NCBI GenBank assembly: GCA_035564555.1
Contig: DATMTS010000115.1
Coordinates: 22,899-86,898 of the forward strand
Length of the DNA stretch: 64,000 nt
Origin: DATMTS01 sp035564555
Lineage (GTDB): Bacteria > Actinomycetota > Actinomycetes > Actinomycetales > Microbacteriaceae
Direction of reading: 5' to 3'
The stretch's first letter is position 1. Each line of letters starts with the position of its first letter. The notes under the pieces were generated by a model. The model did not search any database. It was not told the origin of the DNA and was given only the letters and a program-made list of their open reading frames with translations. The position numbers and the translations under genes were made by a program. Below are positions 15,649 through 23,729 of this stretch, in pieces.

Positions 15649-17000
15649 CAGATGCGGCGTCCGGCCAGGGCCCCGCGGGGGCGCAGGTAGATTCCTGCGG
15701 TGATGAGCAGCAGCACGGCGTACGCACCGACGAATCCATAGAACGCGCTCGTGTATGAGCCGGTCGCACCGAGAGACGCGCCGAGCACCTGCGGGATCAC
15801 GAAGCCGCCGTAGGCGCCGATCGCGGAGATGATGCCCAGAGCGGCTGCGGCCGTGCGCTGCGGCGCGATGACCGCCGGGATCATCCGATACGTCGATCCG
15901 TTGCCGACGCCGGAGGCGACGAAGAGCACCAGGAAGAACGCGAGGAACACCCAGAAGTTGTGCAGGGGCAGCGTCCATACCACCGCGAGCGCACCCGATG
16001 CCATCACGGCGAATGCCCACACGGTGATCACGGCGCCCCCGAATCGGTCGGCGAGCCGGCCGCCGTAGGGACGGGCGAGGGATCCGACCAAGGCGCCGAG
16101 GAACGCGAGCGAGACGGATGCCGAACCGACGGCGAACGTGGAGAACTGGGGGAACTGGTCGGCGATCAGCTTCGGGAACACGCCGGCGAATCCGATGAAC
16201 GAGCCGAAGGTGCCCACGTACAGCAGAGCGAGCAGCCACAGGTGCGGCTGGCGCAGGGCCGCCGCCGATGCCGCCAGATCGGCCCGAGCGTTCGAGAGGT
16301 TGTCCATGTAGCGGGATGCCCCGAAGATCGCAACGAGGATGAGCGGGATCCAGATCCAGCCAGCCAGGGGCAGGGCGAGGGTGGCGCCTGCGGCGACGGT
16401 CACGACGATCGGAACGACGAATTGAGCGACGGAGGCGCCGACGTTTCCGCCCGCCGCGTTCAGGCCCAGAGCCCAGCCCTTCTCGCGTTGCGGAAAGAAG
16501 AACGTGATGTTCGACATCGAGCTGGCGAAGTTGCCGCCGCCGAGCCCGGCCAGCCCGGCGACGACGAGCATCACCCAGAACGGCGTGGACGGGTTGCCGA
16601 CGACGAGGGCCAGCAGCACGGTGGGGATCAGCAGCAACGACGCGGAGACGATGGTCCAGTTGCGGCCGCCGAACCGGGGGACCATGAACGAATAGGGGAA
16701 CCGAAGCGTCGCGCCGACCAGGCTCGGCAGCGAGATCAGCCAGAACGTCTGCGAGGTGGTGAAGTGGAACCCGGCGGCCGGAAGCATGACGATGACGATG
16801 CTCCACAGCTGCCATACGACGAAGCCGAGGAATTCAGCGAACACCGACCAGCCGAGGTTGCGTCGTGCGATCCCGCGTCCGACGCTCTGCCATTGGTCGG
16901 CGTCCTCGGGATCCCACCCGTCGATCCAGCGACCGGGGCGGACGGTGAGACGGGCGCCGGTGGTCGAAGTGGTCTCCGGCGCTGACGAGATGCTGGTCAT
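15648..17000 (-). CDS. narK: Nitrate/nitrite MFS transporter
   Basis: Inner-membrane transporter of the NNP family importing nitrate and/or exporting nitrite. The 450-residue protein has twelve predicted membrane segments after a ~50-residue cytoplasmic N-terminus. The nitrate signature is present in the first half (LAGLGGGNFASSMSNITFFFP, ~140-160) with a second Gly-rich repeat (FFLVLFVASGVGNGSTYRMIP, ~355), and substrate-site Arg residues at LRFPYSF and GSTYRM. The ATG at 17000 is chosen for its GGAG and for the start of the soluble N-terminus. It is followed directly by the FAD/2Fe-2S gene, one base overlapping. Confidence 0.93.
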   Translation of the reverse strand: MTSISSAPETTSTTGARLTVRPGRWIDGWDPEDADQWQSVGRGIARRNLGWSVFAEFLGFVVWQLWSIVIVMLPAAGFHFTTSQTFWLISLPSLVGATLRFPYSFMVPRFGGRNWTIVSASLLLIPTVLLALVVGNPSTPFWVMLVVAGLAGLGGGNFASSMSNITFFFPQREKGWALGLNAAGGNVGASVAQFVVPIVVTVAAGATLALPLAGWIWIPLILVAIFGASRYMDNLSNARADLAASAAALRQPHLWLLALLYVGTFGSFIGFAGVFPKLIADQFPQFSTFAVGSASVSLAFLGALVGSLARPYGGRLADRFGGAVITVWAFAVMASGALAVVWTLPLHNFWVFLAFFLVLFVASGVGNGSTYRMIPAVIAPQRTAAAALGIISAIGAYGGFVIPQVLGASLGATGSYTSAFYGFVGAYAVLLLITAGIYLRPRGALAGRRI

Positions 17001-17050
17001 GATGGCTCCAGTCGGTTGTCGATCGGTAGTCCACACGCTACGGATGCGGT

Positions 17051-17088
17051 GTTTCACCCGATCGTGTGCACCGTTACCGTCGAATCAC
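17051..17088 (-). promoter_or_regulatory. GlnR-like box upstream of narK
   Basis: On the minus strand: GTGAT-N6-GTAAC-N6-CACGA-N6-GAAAC, with 5-6-5-6-5-6-5 spacing, 51-88 bases before the narK ATG. Three of the four pentamers fit the GTnAC/GnAAC pattern at four or more positions. CACCGT and ACGGTG half-sites (12 bases apart) also flank its proximal part and could bind another regulator such as NnaR. Confidence 0.45.
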
Positions 17089-17129
17089 GGTGTGCTCACT
17101 CCGGCGGCGGCGGCGCGTGAGGCGCAGCT

Positions 17130-18287
17130 TCAGACGTCGAGCCGGTAGCCGCGCTTGACGACCGTGCGCACCAGCGCGGGGTCGGTCAGCGACTGTCGAA
17201 GCCGGCTGAGGGCGACCTCCATGGCATGGTCGTCGGCGCCGGGGGGCAGAGCCGCGGTCAACTCCCGACGGGGCACGACGGCTCCGCCCGCGCGCACCAG
17301 GGCGCGGAACAATCCGAGCGCACCCGGTGCCAGACGAACGCGTTCACCGTCGATCATGACGGCGGAGCCGCGCAGCTCCACCATGCCGTGCCGGGTCAGC
17401 AGTCGCTCGACCCGATGATTCTCCAGGTGCTCGCAGACCAATCGGATCAAGGCGCCCATCCGATGCCGATCGGGTTGGATCGGCTGCACGCCTGCCGCGC
17501 GCAGCGGCGCGGCGGTCACCGGACCGACCGCTGCGGCCAGCACGTCGGAGGCGAACGCGCCCATCAGATCGTCCACCCGTCCCAGCGCATCCGCGGCGGC
17601 GAGCAGCGCATCCACGGCCGGAGCGCTGGTGAAGGTGACGCAGTCCAATTGTCGAGCGCACACCGCTTCGACCAGTCGGCCGACCCGGTCGTCGCCGGCG
17701 TCGGGGGAGACCCAGCGGTACGGCGCGACGGTGAGCACACGGTGACCGGCGTCGCGCATGCGGTCCAGCTGTTCGGGATCCGGGTAGCCGTGCAACTGCA
17801 CCGCAACCGTGAACGGCCCGTCGGCGCGCGCCAACGCGGCGTCGACGAGCGATGCGGTCGTCTCGGTCTCGCTCATTCCGGCGTCCTCCAGGCCCGCGGC
17901 ACGGATGCCGCCGCGCGCTTTGGGACCGCGCACCAGGATGCTGGAGCGCTCCAGCGTGTCCACGAGCAGATGGCCGAGCCCGGCCGCGTCGGCGACCTCG
18001 AACCAACGACGGATTCCGTAGCTCGTCGTCGCGAGCAGAACGTCGGGCCCCGCTTCGATGACGGCCCTGGTGTCGGCGATGATGGCGTCGTCGTGCTCGG
18101 CGCCGGCGATGCGCAGTGTCGGCGCATGCATCACCTGAGCTCCGCGGCGTACGAAGGCGTCGATCAGATCGGAGCTGCGACGGTCGCTGGTGACGCCGAT
18201 GCGGAATCCGTCGAGCTGCGTGGGCGCGAACGCGGGGGTCGACGGCCGGAGGGCGCGCGGCGTGGCGTCCTGCGAGGTGTCCGTCAT
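17130..18287 (-). CDS. nnaR: NnaR-type regulator: uroporphyrinogen-III synthase-like domain fused to a winged-helix DNA-binding domain
   Basis: A 385-residue protein. Residues ~25-265 have the HemD fold (FRIGVTSDRRSSDLIDAFVRRGA, TTSYGIRRWFEVAD, CVTFTSAPAVDALLAAAD, AAVGPVTAAPLRAAG). Residues ~295-385 form an OmpR/PhoB-type winged helix (GALGLFRALVRAGGAVVPRREL ... AMEVALSRLRQSL ... TVVKRGYRLDV). There is no receiver domain, so it is not a two-component regulator. The same fusion is NnaR of Streptomyces and mycobacteria, described as a GlnR-assisting activator of nitrate/nitrite genes. It overlaps cobA by 4 bases (ATGA), so it is in one transcript with nirB and cobA. Whether it retains synthase activity cannot be told. 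Confidence 0.88.
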   Translation of the reverse strand: MTDTSQDATPRALRPSTPAFAPTQLDGFRIGVTSDRRSSDLIDAFVRRGAQVMHAPTLRIAGAEHDDAIIADTRAVIEAGPDVLLATTSYGIRRWFEVADAAGLGHLLVDTLERSSILVRGPKARGGIRAAGLEDAGMSETETTASLVDAALARADGPFTVAVQLHGYPDPEQLDRMRDAGHRVLTVAPYRWVSPDAGDDRVGRLVEAVCARQLDCVTFTSAPAVDALLAAADALGRVDDLMGAFASDVLAAAVGPVTAAPLRAAGVQPIQPDRHRMGALIRLVCEHLENHRVERLLTRHGMVELRGSAVMIDGERVRLAPGALGLFRALVRAGGAVVPRRELTAALPPGADDHAMEVALSRLRQSLTDPALVRTVVKRGYRLDV

Positions 18288-19039
18288 GATCGATCGCCCA
18301 ACGGCACGACCTCGCCGATCACGATCACGGCCGGTGATGCGACTGCCGCCCGCGCAGCATCGACGATCACCTCGCCGAGCGTGGACATCGTCGTGCGCTG
18401 CTGCGGCGAGAAGCCCCGCTCGATGATCGCGACGGGAGTCTCGGCCGGCATCCCGTTGGCCTGCAGCCCCTGCACGAGCGAGGGCAGGGTGCCCACTCCC
18501 ATCAGCACGACGATCGTGCCGCCCAGTGCGGCGAGATGCTGCAGTTCGTGATCGTCCAGCTGAGCATGACCGGAGACGACGGTGAACTTGGTGCTGATGC
18601 CGCGATGGGTGAGGGGGATGCCCGCGACCGCCGGCACGGAGAGAGCGCTGGAGACACCCGGTACCACCTCGACCGGGATGCCCGCCCGCCGGCACGCGAG
18701 CACCTCCTCGCCGCCGCGTCCGAACACGAAGGGGTCGCCGCCCTTCAGCCGTACCACTGTTGCGCCCGCCTGGGCGTGCTGAAGCATGATCGCGTTGATG
18801 CCGTCCTGATCGATCGGGTGGTGTCCAGGCCGTTTTCCGACGTCGATCAGAAGCGCCTCAGGGGCAAGGGTTCCCAGCTCCTGATGCGGGGCGAGACGGT
18901 CGTAGAGCACGACATCCGCCTCGTGAAGGGCGCGAACCGCCGCAACGGTGAGGAGATCGGCCGAGCCGGGGCCGCCGCCGACCAACACGACGCGCCCGCC
19001 ATCGGTCACCTCGCGCCCGGTCACCTCGCGGTCGATCAC
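18284..19039 (-). CDS. cobA: Uroporphyrinogen-III C-methyltransferase (SUMT)
   Basis: S-adenosylmethionine-dependent methylation of uroporphyrinogen III at C-2 and C-7 to precorrin-2, the first step to siroheme for NirB. The 251-residue protein shows SUMT signatures: VVLVGGGPGSADLLTVAAVRAL (~17-38), YDRLAP, GKRPGHH, VVRLKGGDPFVFGRGGEE (~95) and PGVSSALSVPAVAGIPLTHRG (~125). It lacks the precorrin-2 dehydrogenase/ferrochelatase part of CysG; the CbiX-like protein encoded at 22207 could insert the iron. The GTG start at 19039 overlaps the nirB stop (GTGA), and its own stop overlaps nnaR. Confidence 0.95.
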   Translation of the reverse strand: MIDREVTGREVTDGGRVVLVGGGPGSADLLTVAAVRALHEADVVLYDRLAPHQELGTLAPEALLIDVGKRPGHHPIDQDGINAIMLQHAQAGATVVRLKGGDPFVFGRGGEEVLACRRAGIPVEVVPGVSSALSVPAVAGIPLTHRGISTKFTVVSGHAQLDDHELQHLAALGGTIVVLMGVGTLPSLVQGLQANGMPAETPVAIIERGFSPQQRTTMSTLGEVIVDAARAAVASPAVIVIGEVVPLGDRS

Positions 19040-21615
19040 ACCAGGCCCGATCGCAGCGGGATGCGGGTGCCGGCCAGCACGGTCGTGCCGGATTCCCGCT
19101 CTTCAGCAGTGGCCGGCCGCGCCTGGCCGCGTTCGGTCACCTGGGCGAACTCCGGGTCGGGTTCGGACGGCGCGTTGACGAACGAGCGGAATCGGCGCAG
19201 CCGCTCGGGATCGGCGAGCGTGGCCGCCCATTCGTCCTCGTAGTTCTCCACGTGCGCGGCCATGGCCGCCTCCAACTCGTCGGCCAGGCCGAGCACGTCC
19301 TCCACGACGACACCTCGAACATGCTCGAGCCCGCCTTCGAGGTCGTCCATCCAGCGCGCGGTGCGCTGCAGACGATCGGCGGTGCGGATGTAATACATGA
19401 AGTAGCGGTCGATGTACCGGATGAGCGTCTCATCGTCCAGGTCGCTCGCCAGCAGCTGCGCGTGTGCGGGCTGCAGGCCGCCGTTGCCGCCGACGTAGAG
19501 GTTCCAGCCTTCGGCCGTTGCGATCACCCCGACATCCTTCCCGCGCGCCTCGGCGCACTCCCGCGCGCAGCCGGAGACCCCGACCTTGAGCTTGTGGGGA
19601 GCGCGCAGCCCGCGGTAGCGCAACTCGAGGCGGATGGCCATCCCGACGGCATCCTGAACGCCGAACCGGCACCAGGTCGACCCGACGCAGCTCTTCACGG
19701 TCCGCAACGACTTGCCGTACGCGTGTCCCGATTCGAAGCCCGCGTCGATGAGCTGCTGCCAGATCAGCGGCAACTGCTCGAGGCGGGCGCCGAACAGGTC
19801 GATCCGCTGCCCGCCGGTGATCTTCGTGTACAGGCCGAAGTCGGTCGCGACCTGCGCGATCACGGCGAGCTTCTGCGGGGTGATCTCCCCTCCCGGGATG
19901 CGGGGGACGACCGAGTACGTGCCGTCCTTCTGCATGTTCGCCAGCGCGCGGTCATTGGTGTCCTGCAGGGTGCCACGACCCGCGTCCAGGATGTATCCGT
20001 CGGCATGGCTGGCCAGAATGGATGCGACCGCCGGCTTGCACACGTCGCAGCCGCGACCGGAGCCGAACCGGCCGATGATCTCGTCGAAGCTCGTCAACTC
20101 GAGCACCCGGATCGACTCGAACAGTTCCTGCCTGCTCATCGCGAAGTGCTCGCACAGCGCGCGTGACACGGTCACGCCGGCCTTCGTCAGCTCGGTCTCC
20201 AGCAGCTTCTTGACCAGCGGGACGCAGGAGCCGCACTGCGTGCCGGCGCGCGTGCACGCTTTGAGCTCGCCGAGGTCGGTGCACAGTCCGCCGTCGCCGT
20301 GCACCGCGGCCCTGATGGTTCCCGCGCCCACGTTGTTGCACGAGCAGACCAAGGCGTCGTCGGGCAGCTCGAGCTGCGCCGGCGGCTGCGCACCGGCCGC
20401 CGAGAGGAAGGCGGCCGGTTCGGCCCCCAGTTCGCGCCCGAGAAGGGGACGAAGCCCCGGGTACGGCGTCGCGTCGCCGACGAACACGCCGCCGAGCAGC
20501 GTCTTCGCGTCGTCCGTCACGACGAGCTTCTGGTACAGGCCGCGGGCCGGGTCGGCGTACACGATCTCGAGCGCGCCGTCCAGCGTGCCGAGCGCGTCGC
20601 CGAAGCTCGCCACATCGACGCCGGAGAGCTTCAGCTTCGTCGCGTCGTCGACCGTCGTGAACATCGCGTCGCCGCCGGTGAGACGGTCGGCGACGACCTC
20701 GGCCATCGCGTTGGCCGGAGCGACCAGGCCGATGCAGCGTCCGTCGATGCTGGCTACTTCGCCGATCGCCCAGACGTGCGGGTCGGAGGTGCGACAGTCG
20801 GATCCGATGACGACACCGCCGCGCTCGGCGATCTCGAGGCCGCAGTCACGTGCCAGTTCGTCGCGGGCCCGGATGCCGATGGCGAACACGACGACGTCGG
20901 CGTCGACGGCACGGCCGTCGCTGAATGCCACCGACTCGACGACACCGTGTTGCGCATGCACGGCGCGCGGCCTCGTGCCGAGGTGCAGCCCGATTCCCTG
21001 GGCGGCGATCAGCCGTCCGAGCGACTGGCCGGCGCCTTCGTCGAGTTGCGCCGACATCAGCCACGATCCGGAGTGCACGATGGACGCGTCGGCGCCGAGA
21101 CGCTGCAGCCCGCCGGCCGCTTCCAACCCGAGAAGTCCGCCGCCGGCGACGAGCACCCGCGCCGGCCTGCCCCGGTCGACGCCGATGCGCGCGACTTCGT
21201 CGACCAGGTCGTCGACATCGTCGATCGTGCGATAGACCCTGGCGTGCTCGGCTCCCGGAATATCGGGAACGGGCGCGCTCGATCCGGTTGCGAGCACGAG
21301 CTCGTCGTACGACAGCTGCCGGCCGGTGTCGGTGAAGACGGTTCGAGCGGTCCGATCGATGCGCGTAGCTCGCTCGCCACGCAGCAGGGTGACGGCATCC
21401 GCATTCCACACCTCCGGCGTCAGGCTGAGGTCACCGGCCTCGGTGAGGCGATGGCTCAACGAGACTCGGTCGTATGGCAGGTGGGGCTCGTCGGCGACGA
21501 CGGTGACGCGCAGAGAACCTTCGCCGTCGCGCTCCAGAACTGAGGAGGCGAACCGGTGTGCCGCGGGTCCGCCGCCGATCACGACGACGTGGCGGATCGT
21601 GTCGATGCTGGTCAT
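19036..21615 (-). CDS. nirB: Nitrite reductase [NAD(P)H] large subunit
   Basis: Cytoplasmic siroheme enzyme reducing nitrite to ammonium with NAD(P)H. The 859-residue protein has, in order, an FAD domain (VVVIGGGPAAHRFASSV), an NAD domain (VLVAGGGLLGLEAAGGL, ~150), a BFD [2Fe-2S] domain (VCSCNN ... CGSCVP, ~415-470), a second Cys pair (CDVCKP), a ferredoxin-like half-domain and the siroheme/[4Fe-4S] site (GVSGCARECAEARGKDVG, ~675, with an earlier VGSTWC pair). The ATG at 21615 has GGGAG upstream. It is the first gene of nirB-cobA-nnaR and diverges from its partner subunit gene nirD across a 202-bp region carrying two GlnR-like boxes. Confidence 0.96.
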   Translation of the reverse strand: MTSIDTIRHVVVIGGGPAAHRFASSVLERDGEGSLRVTVVADEPHLPYDRVSLSHRLTEAGDLSLTPEVWNADAVTLLRGERATRIDRTARTVFTDTGRQLSYDELVLATGSSAPVPDIPGAEHARVYRTIDDVDDLVDEVARIGVDRGRPARVLVAGGGLLGLEAAGGLQRLGADASIVHSGSWLMSAQLDEGAGQSLGRLIAAQGIGLHLGTRPRAVHAQHGVVESVAFSDGRAVDADVVVFAIGIRARDELARDCGLEIAERGGVVIGSDCRTSDPHVWAIGEVASIDGRCIGLVAPANAMAEVVADRLTGGDAMFTTVDDATKLKLSGVDVASFGDALGTLDGALEIVYADPARGLYQKLVVTDDAKTLLGGVFVGDATPYPGLRPLLGRELGAEPAAFLSAAGAQPPAQLELPDDALVCSCNNVGAGTIRAAVHGDGGLCTDLGELKACTRAGTQCGSCVPLVKKLLETELTKAGVTVSRALCEHFAMSRQELFESIRVLELTSFDEIIGRFGSGRGCDVCKPAVASILASHADGYILDAGRGTLQDTNDRALANMQKDGTYSVVPRIPGGEITPQKLAVIAQVATDFGLYTKITGGQRIDLFGARLEQLPLIWQQLIDAGFESGHAYGKSLRTVKSCVGSTWCRFGVQDAVGMAIRLELRYRGLRAPHKLKVGVSGCARECAEARGKDVGVIATAEGWNLYVGGNGGLQPAHAQLLASDLDDETLIRYIDRYFMYYIRTADRLQRTARWMDDLEGGLEHVRGVVVEDVLGLADELEAAMAAHVENYEDEWAATLADPERLRRFRSFVNAPSEPDPEFAQVTERGQARPATAEERESGTTVLAGTRIPLRSGLV

Positions 21616-21657
21616 GGTGCTCCCTCTGCTGCCGTGTGCCGAGCCTATGAAGGGGTG

Positions 21658-21695
21658 GTTTCGATCGGGTTTCCCCGGTGTAACCCCGCATTAAC
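21658..21695 (-). promoter_or_regulatory. GlnR-like box on the nirB side
   Basis: On the minus strand: GTTAA-N6-GTTAC-N6-GAAAC-N6-GAAAC. The central pair GTTAC-N6-GAAAC matches the GlnR a-b site consensus perfectly and the outer pentamers extend it with the same six-base spacing. It lies 43-80 bases before the nirB ATG. An inverted repeat CGGTGT-N12-ACACCG (21676-21699) overlaps it and is a candidate site for a second regulator. Confidence 0.6.
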
Positions 21696-21734
21696 ACCGA
21701 CCGCACTGCACGCGGTGCGCGCTGTGAGCAGGGA

Positions 21735-21772
21735 TTCACCGGGGCGAAACATCGGTCGCCGGTGTACGAAAC
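21735..21772 (+). promoter_or_regulatory. GlnR-like box on the nirD side
   Basis: On the plus strand: TTCAC-N6-GAAAC-N6-CGCCG-N6-GAAAC. Pentamers one, two and four fit the consensus and all spacers are six bases. It ends 45 bases before the nirD ATG. Confidence 0.55.
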
Positions 21773-21817
21773 ACATCGCGCATAGGTTGGCCGACATCCA
21801 CGCAGGAGGAGCAGGCG

Positions 21818-22210
21818 ATGACGATGACGATGACCCAGACGGCGCAGCAGCCGACGCAGGCCCGCGACAACGGCGCCGGCGCGGTGCGGTGGGAGCGGGT
21901 CTGCCGCCCGACCGACCTGGAACCGTCCTGGGGGGAGGCCGCGCTCGTGCGTGCCAAGCAGATCGCCTTGTTCCTCATCTCACCGGGCGAGGTCTACGCG
22001 GTCTCGCACCGCGACCCCGACACGAAGGCCAACGTGATGGCGCGCGGGATCGTCGGCTCGCGCGGCGACCGGCCGACCATCTCGTCGCCGCTGCACAAGC
22101 AGGTGTACGACCTGGGCACCGGTGATTGCTTCAGTGACCCCGACCTCTTTCTGCAGACCTTCCGCACGCGTGTGGTCGGCGGATTCATCGAGGTGGAGGT
22201 ACCGGCGTGA
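21818..22210 (+). CDS. nirD: Nitrite reductase [NAD(P)H] small subunit
   Basis: Rieske-fold small subunit of the assimilatory nitrite reductase, 130 residues. The core (WERVCRPTDLEPSWGEAALV ... SHRDPDTKANVMARGIVGSRGDRPTISSPLHKQVYDL) follows the NirD pattern, which lacks Rieske Fe-S ligands. The N-terminus carries a Thr/Met/Gln-rich extension (MTMTMTQTAQQPTQ). The ATG at 21818 has AGGAGGAGC directly upstream. The stop overlaps the start of the CbiX-like gene (GTGA). Confidence 0.95.
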   Translation: MTMTMTQTAQQPTQARDNGAGAVRWERVCRPTDLEPSWGEAALVRAKQIALFLISPGEVYAVSHRDPDTKANVMARGIVGSRGDRPTISSPLHKQVYDLGTGDCFSDPDLFLQTFRTRVVGGFIEVEVPA

Positions 22211-22947
22211 GCGTTGCCAGCCCGGTGCGCCGCGCGGGACCGGTGCGCGCCGAGCGGCCGGCTCTGCTCGCGCTGTCGCACGGCACGAGCTCGCCCACCG
22301 GTCAGGCCGCCATCTCCGCCTTGTTGCAGGCGGTGCGCGCGAAATCGGGCGGCGTGCCGGTGGCGGGCGGATTCGTCGACGTTCAGCAGCCGGATGTCGC
22401 CAAGTCGTTCGCACTGTTGGAACCCGGTCAAGACGTGGTCGTGGTCCCGCTGCTTCTGTCGGCCGGGTATCACGTGCATGTGGACATTGCTCGCGAACTG
22501 GCCGAACAGGGCGGACGGGATGCGCGACTGGCGGAGGCGCTGGGGCCGGACGACGCCCTGGTGCAAGTGCTCGCCTCCCGGCTCGCCGAACGCGGCTTGG
22601 GGCCCGGCGACGCCGTCGTGCTCGCCGCGGCGGGCTCGAGCGATCATCGCGCCGTGCGCGACTGCCTGGAGATGGGCAGACGGCTGGCCGGCACGCTGGC
22701 GCGTCCGGTCACCGTCGGTTTCATCTCCGCCGCCGTGCCCCGGCTGGCATCCGCCATCGAGACCACCAGGCGGTTGCACCCCGGCGCGCGTGTGGTGGTC
22801 TCCAGCTACCTGCTGGCATCCGGATCGTTCGCCGACCTCGCGGCGGCGGCCGGCGGCGACCTGACGACCGAGCCGCTGCTGGCGCCGGGACGTCGACCGC
22901 CGTCGCAGCTCGTCGACCTCGTGCTGGAGCGTTACCACACGGCCTAA
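22207..22947 (+). CDS. CbiX/SirB-like sirohydrochlorin ferrochelatase-type protein
   Basis: A 246-residue class II chelatase-type protein with two CbiX-like halves. The first half begins LLALSHGTSSPTGQAAI with the conserved SHG histidine and has LLLSAGYHVHVDIARELA with two more His; the second half (VVLAAAGSSDHRAVRDCLEM ... VVVSSYLLASGSFADL) mirrors it with GSSD instead of HG. In a locus with cobA and nirBD the likely job is iron insertion, and perhaps oxidation steps, toward siroheme. The GTG start overlaps the nirD stop. Its own stop codon (TAA, 22945) forms part of the trmD -10 hexamer, so the block ends exactly at trmD. Confidence 0.85.
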   Translation: MSVASPVRRAGPVRAERPALLALSHGTSSPTGQAAISALLQAVRAKSGGVPVAGGFVDVQQPDVAKSFALLEPGQDVVVVPLLLSAGYHVHVDIARELAEQGGRDARLAEALGPDDALVQVLASRLAERGLGPGDAVVLAAAGSSDHRAVRDCLEMGRRLAGTLARPVTVGFISAAVPRLASAIETTRRLHPGARVVVSSYLLASGSFADLAAAAGGDLTTEPLLAPGRRPPSQLVDLVLERYHTA

Positions 22948-22950
22948 ACT
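22945..22950 (+). promoter_or_regulatory. Putative -10 hexamer of trmD (leaderless type)
   Basis: TAAACT, containing the stop codon of the upstream gene, lies exactly seven bases before the ATG at 22958. It supports that ATG over the GTG two codons upstream and gives trmD a promoter separate from rimM. Confidence 0.55.
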
Positions 22951-22957
22951 CGTGCGC

Positions 22958-23650
22958 ATGCGCATCGACGTCGTCACGATCTTTCCCACGTTCTTCGACG
23001 TGCTCGACCTCTCGTTGCTGGGCAGAGCGAGGCAGACCGGACTGATCGATCTGCACGTACACGATCTGCGGGCGTTCACCCATGACCGGCACCGCACCGT
23101 GGACGACACGCCATACGGCGGCGGCGCGGGCATGGTGATGAAGCCGGAGCCGTGGGGCGAGGCGCTGGACGACGTGCTGACGGCATCCGAGGACCCGCTG
23201 GTCGTCTTCCCTTCGCCGGCCGGCGAGGTCTTCACCCAGGCGACGGCCCGCGAATTCAGCGCCGAAGGGCACCTCGTGTTCGGCTGCGGACGCTACGAGG
23301 GCATCGACCAGCGCGTCTTCGACGACACCGCCGCACGCGCCCGCGTGCGCCTGGTCAGCATCGGCGACTATGTGCTGAACGGGGGAGAGGTCGCCGTGAT
23401 GGCGATGATCGAGGCGCTCGGCCGGCTGATTCCCGGCGTGGTCGGCAACCCGGAGAGCCTCGTCGAGGAATCGCATCAGGACGGCTTGCTGGAATACCCG
23501 AGTTACACCAAACCGGCGAGCTGGCGCGGCCTTCAGGTTCCCGCCGTGTTGCTCAGCGGCAACCACGGCGCGATCACCGCTTGGCGACGCGAACAGCAAC
23601 TCGAGCGCACCGCCCGGGTGCGCCCTGACCTCGTCCCGCCGCAGGGCTGA
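22958..23650 (+). CDS. trmD: tRNA (guanine-N1-)-methyltransferase TrmD
   Basis: SPOUT methyltransferase forming m1G37 in tRNAs to prevent +1 frameshifting. The 230-residue protein starts MRIDVVTIFPTFFDVL and shows the knot motifs DDTPYGGGAGMVMKPEP (~52), GCGRYEGIDQRVFDD (~112) and SIGDYVLNGGEVAVMAMIEA (~135), plus GLLEYPSYTKPASWRG. TrmD normally follows rimM; here the nitrate block lies between them and a leaderless promoter is present instead. Confidence 0.96.
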   Translation: MRIDVVTIFPTFFDVLDLSLLGRARQTGLIDLHVHDLRAFTHDRHRTVDDTPYGGGAGMVMKPEPWGEALDDVLTASEDPLVVFPSPAGEVFTQATAREFSAEGHLVFGCGRYEGIDQRVFDDTAARARVRLVSIGDYVLNGGEVAVMAMIEALGRLIPGVVGNPESLVEESHQDGLLEYPSYTKPASWRGLQVPAVLLSGNHGAITAWRREQQLERTARVRPDLVPPQG

Positions 23651-23717
23651 GCGGCGCAGCCAGGGGGCGGGCTAAAGCTCTGAGCGAATTCGCCGCCCGC
23701 TTCCAGCCGGCCGAGCC

Positions 23718-23723
23718 TAGCCT
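23718..23723 (+). promoter_or_regulatory. Putative -10 hexamer of the gene at 23730 (leaderless type)
   Basis: TAGCCT lies six bases before the ATG at 23730; no Shine-Dalgarno sequence is visible. Confidence 0.45.
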
Positions 23724-23729
23724 GGATGC

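Noticed and set aside
14062..15690. 542-codon plus-strand frame opposite the FAD/2Fe-2S gene
   Set aside because: The minus strand has intact FAD, NAD and BFD motifs; the plus frame has none.
17130..18287. NnaR as a two-component response regulator
   Set aside because: There is no receiver domain with a phosphorylatable Asp; the N-terminal fold is HemD-like.
19712..21235. 507-codon plus-strand frame opposite nirB
   Set aside because: Ser/Pro/Arg-rich shadow of nirB without motifs.
10252..22957. Nitrate block as a recent mobile island
   Set aside because: No integrase, transposase, flanking repeat or tRNA was found, and base composition looks like the surroundings; only the unusual position is reported.
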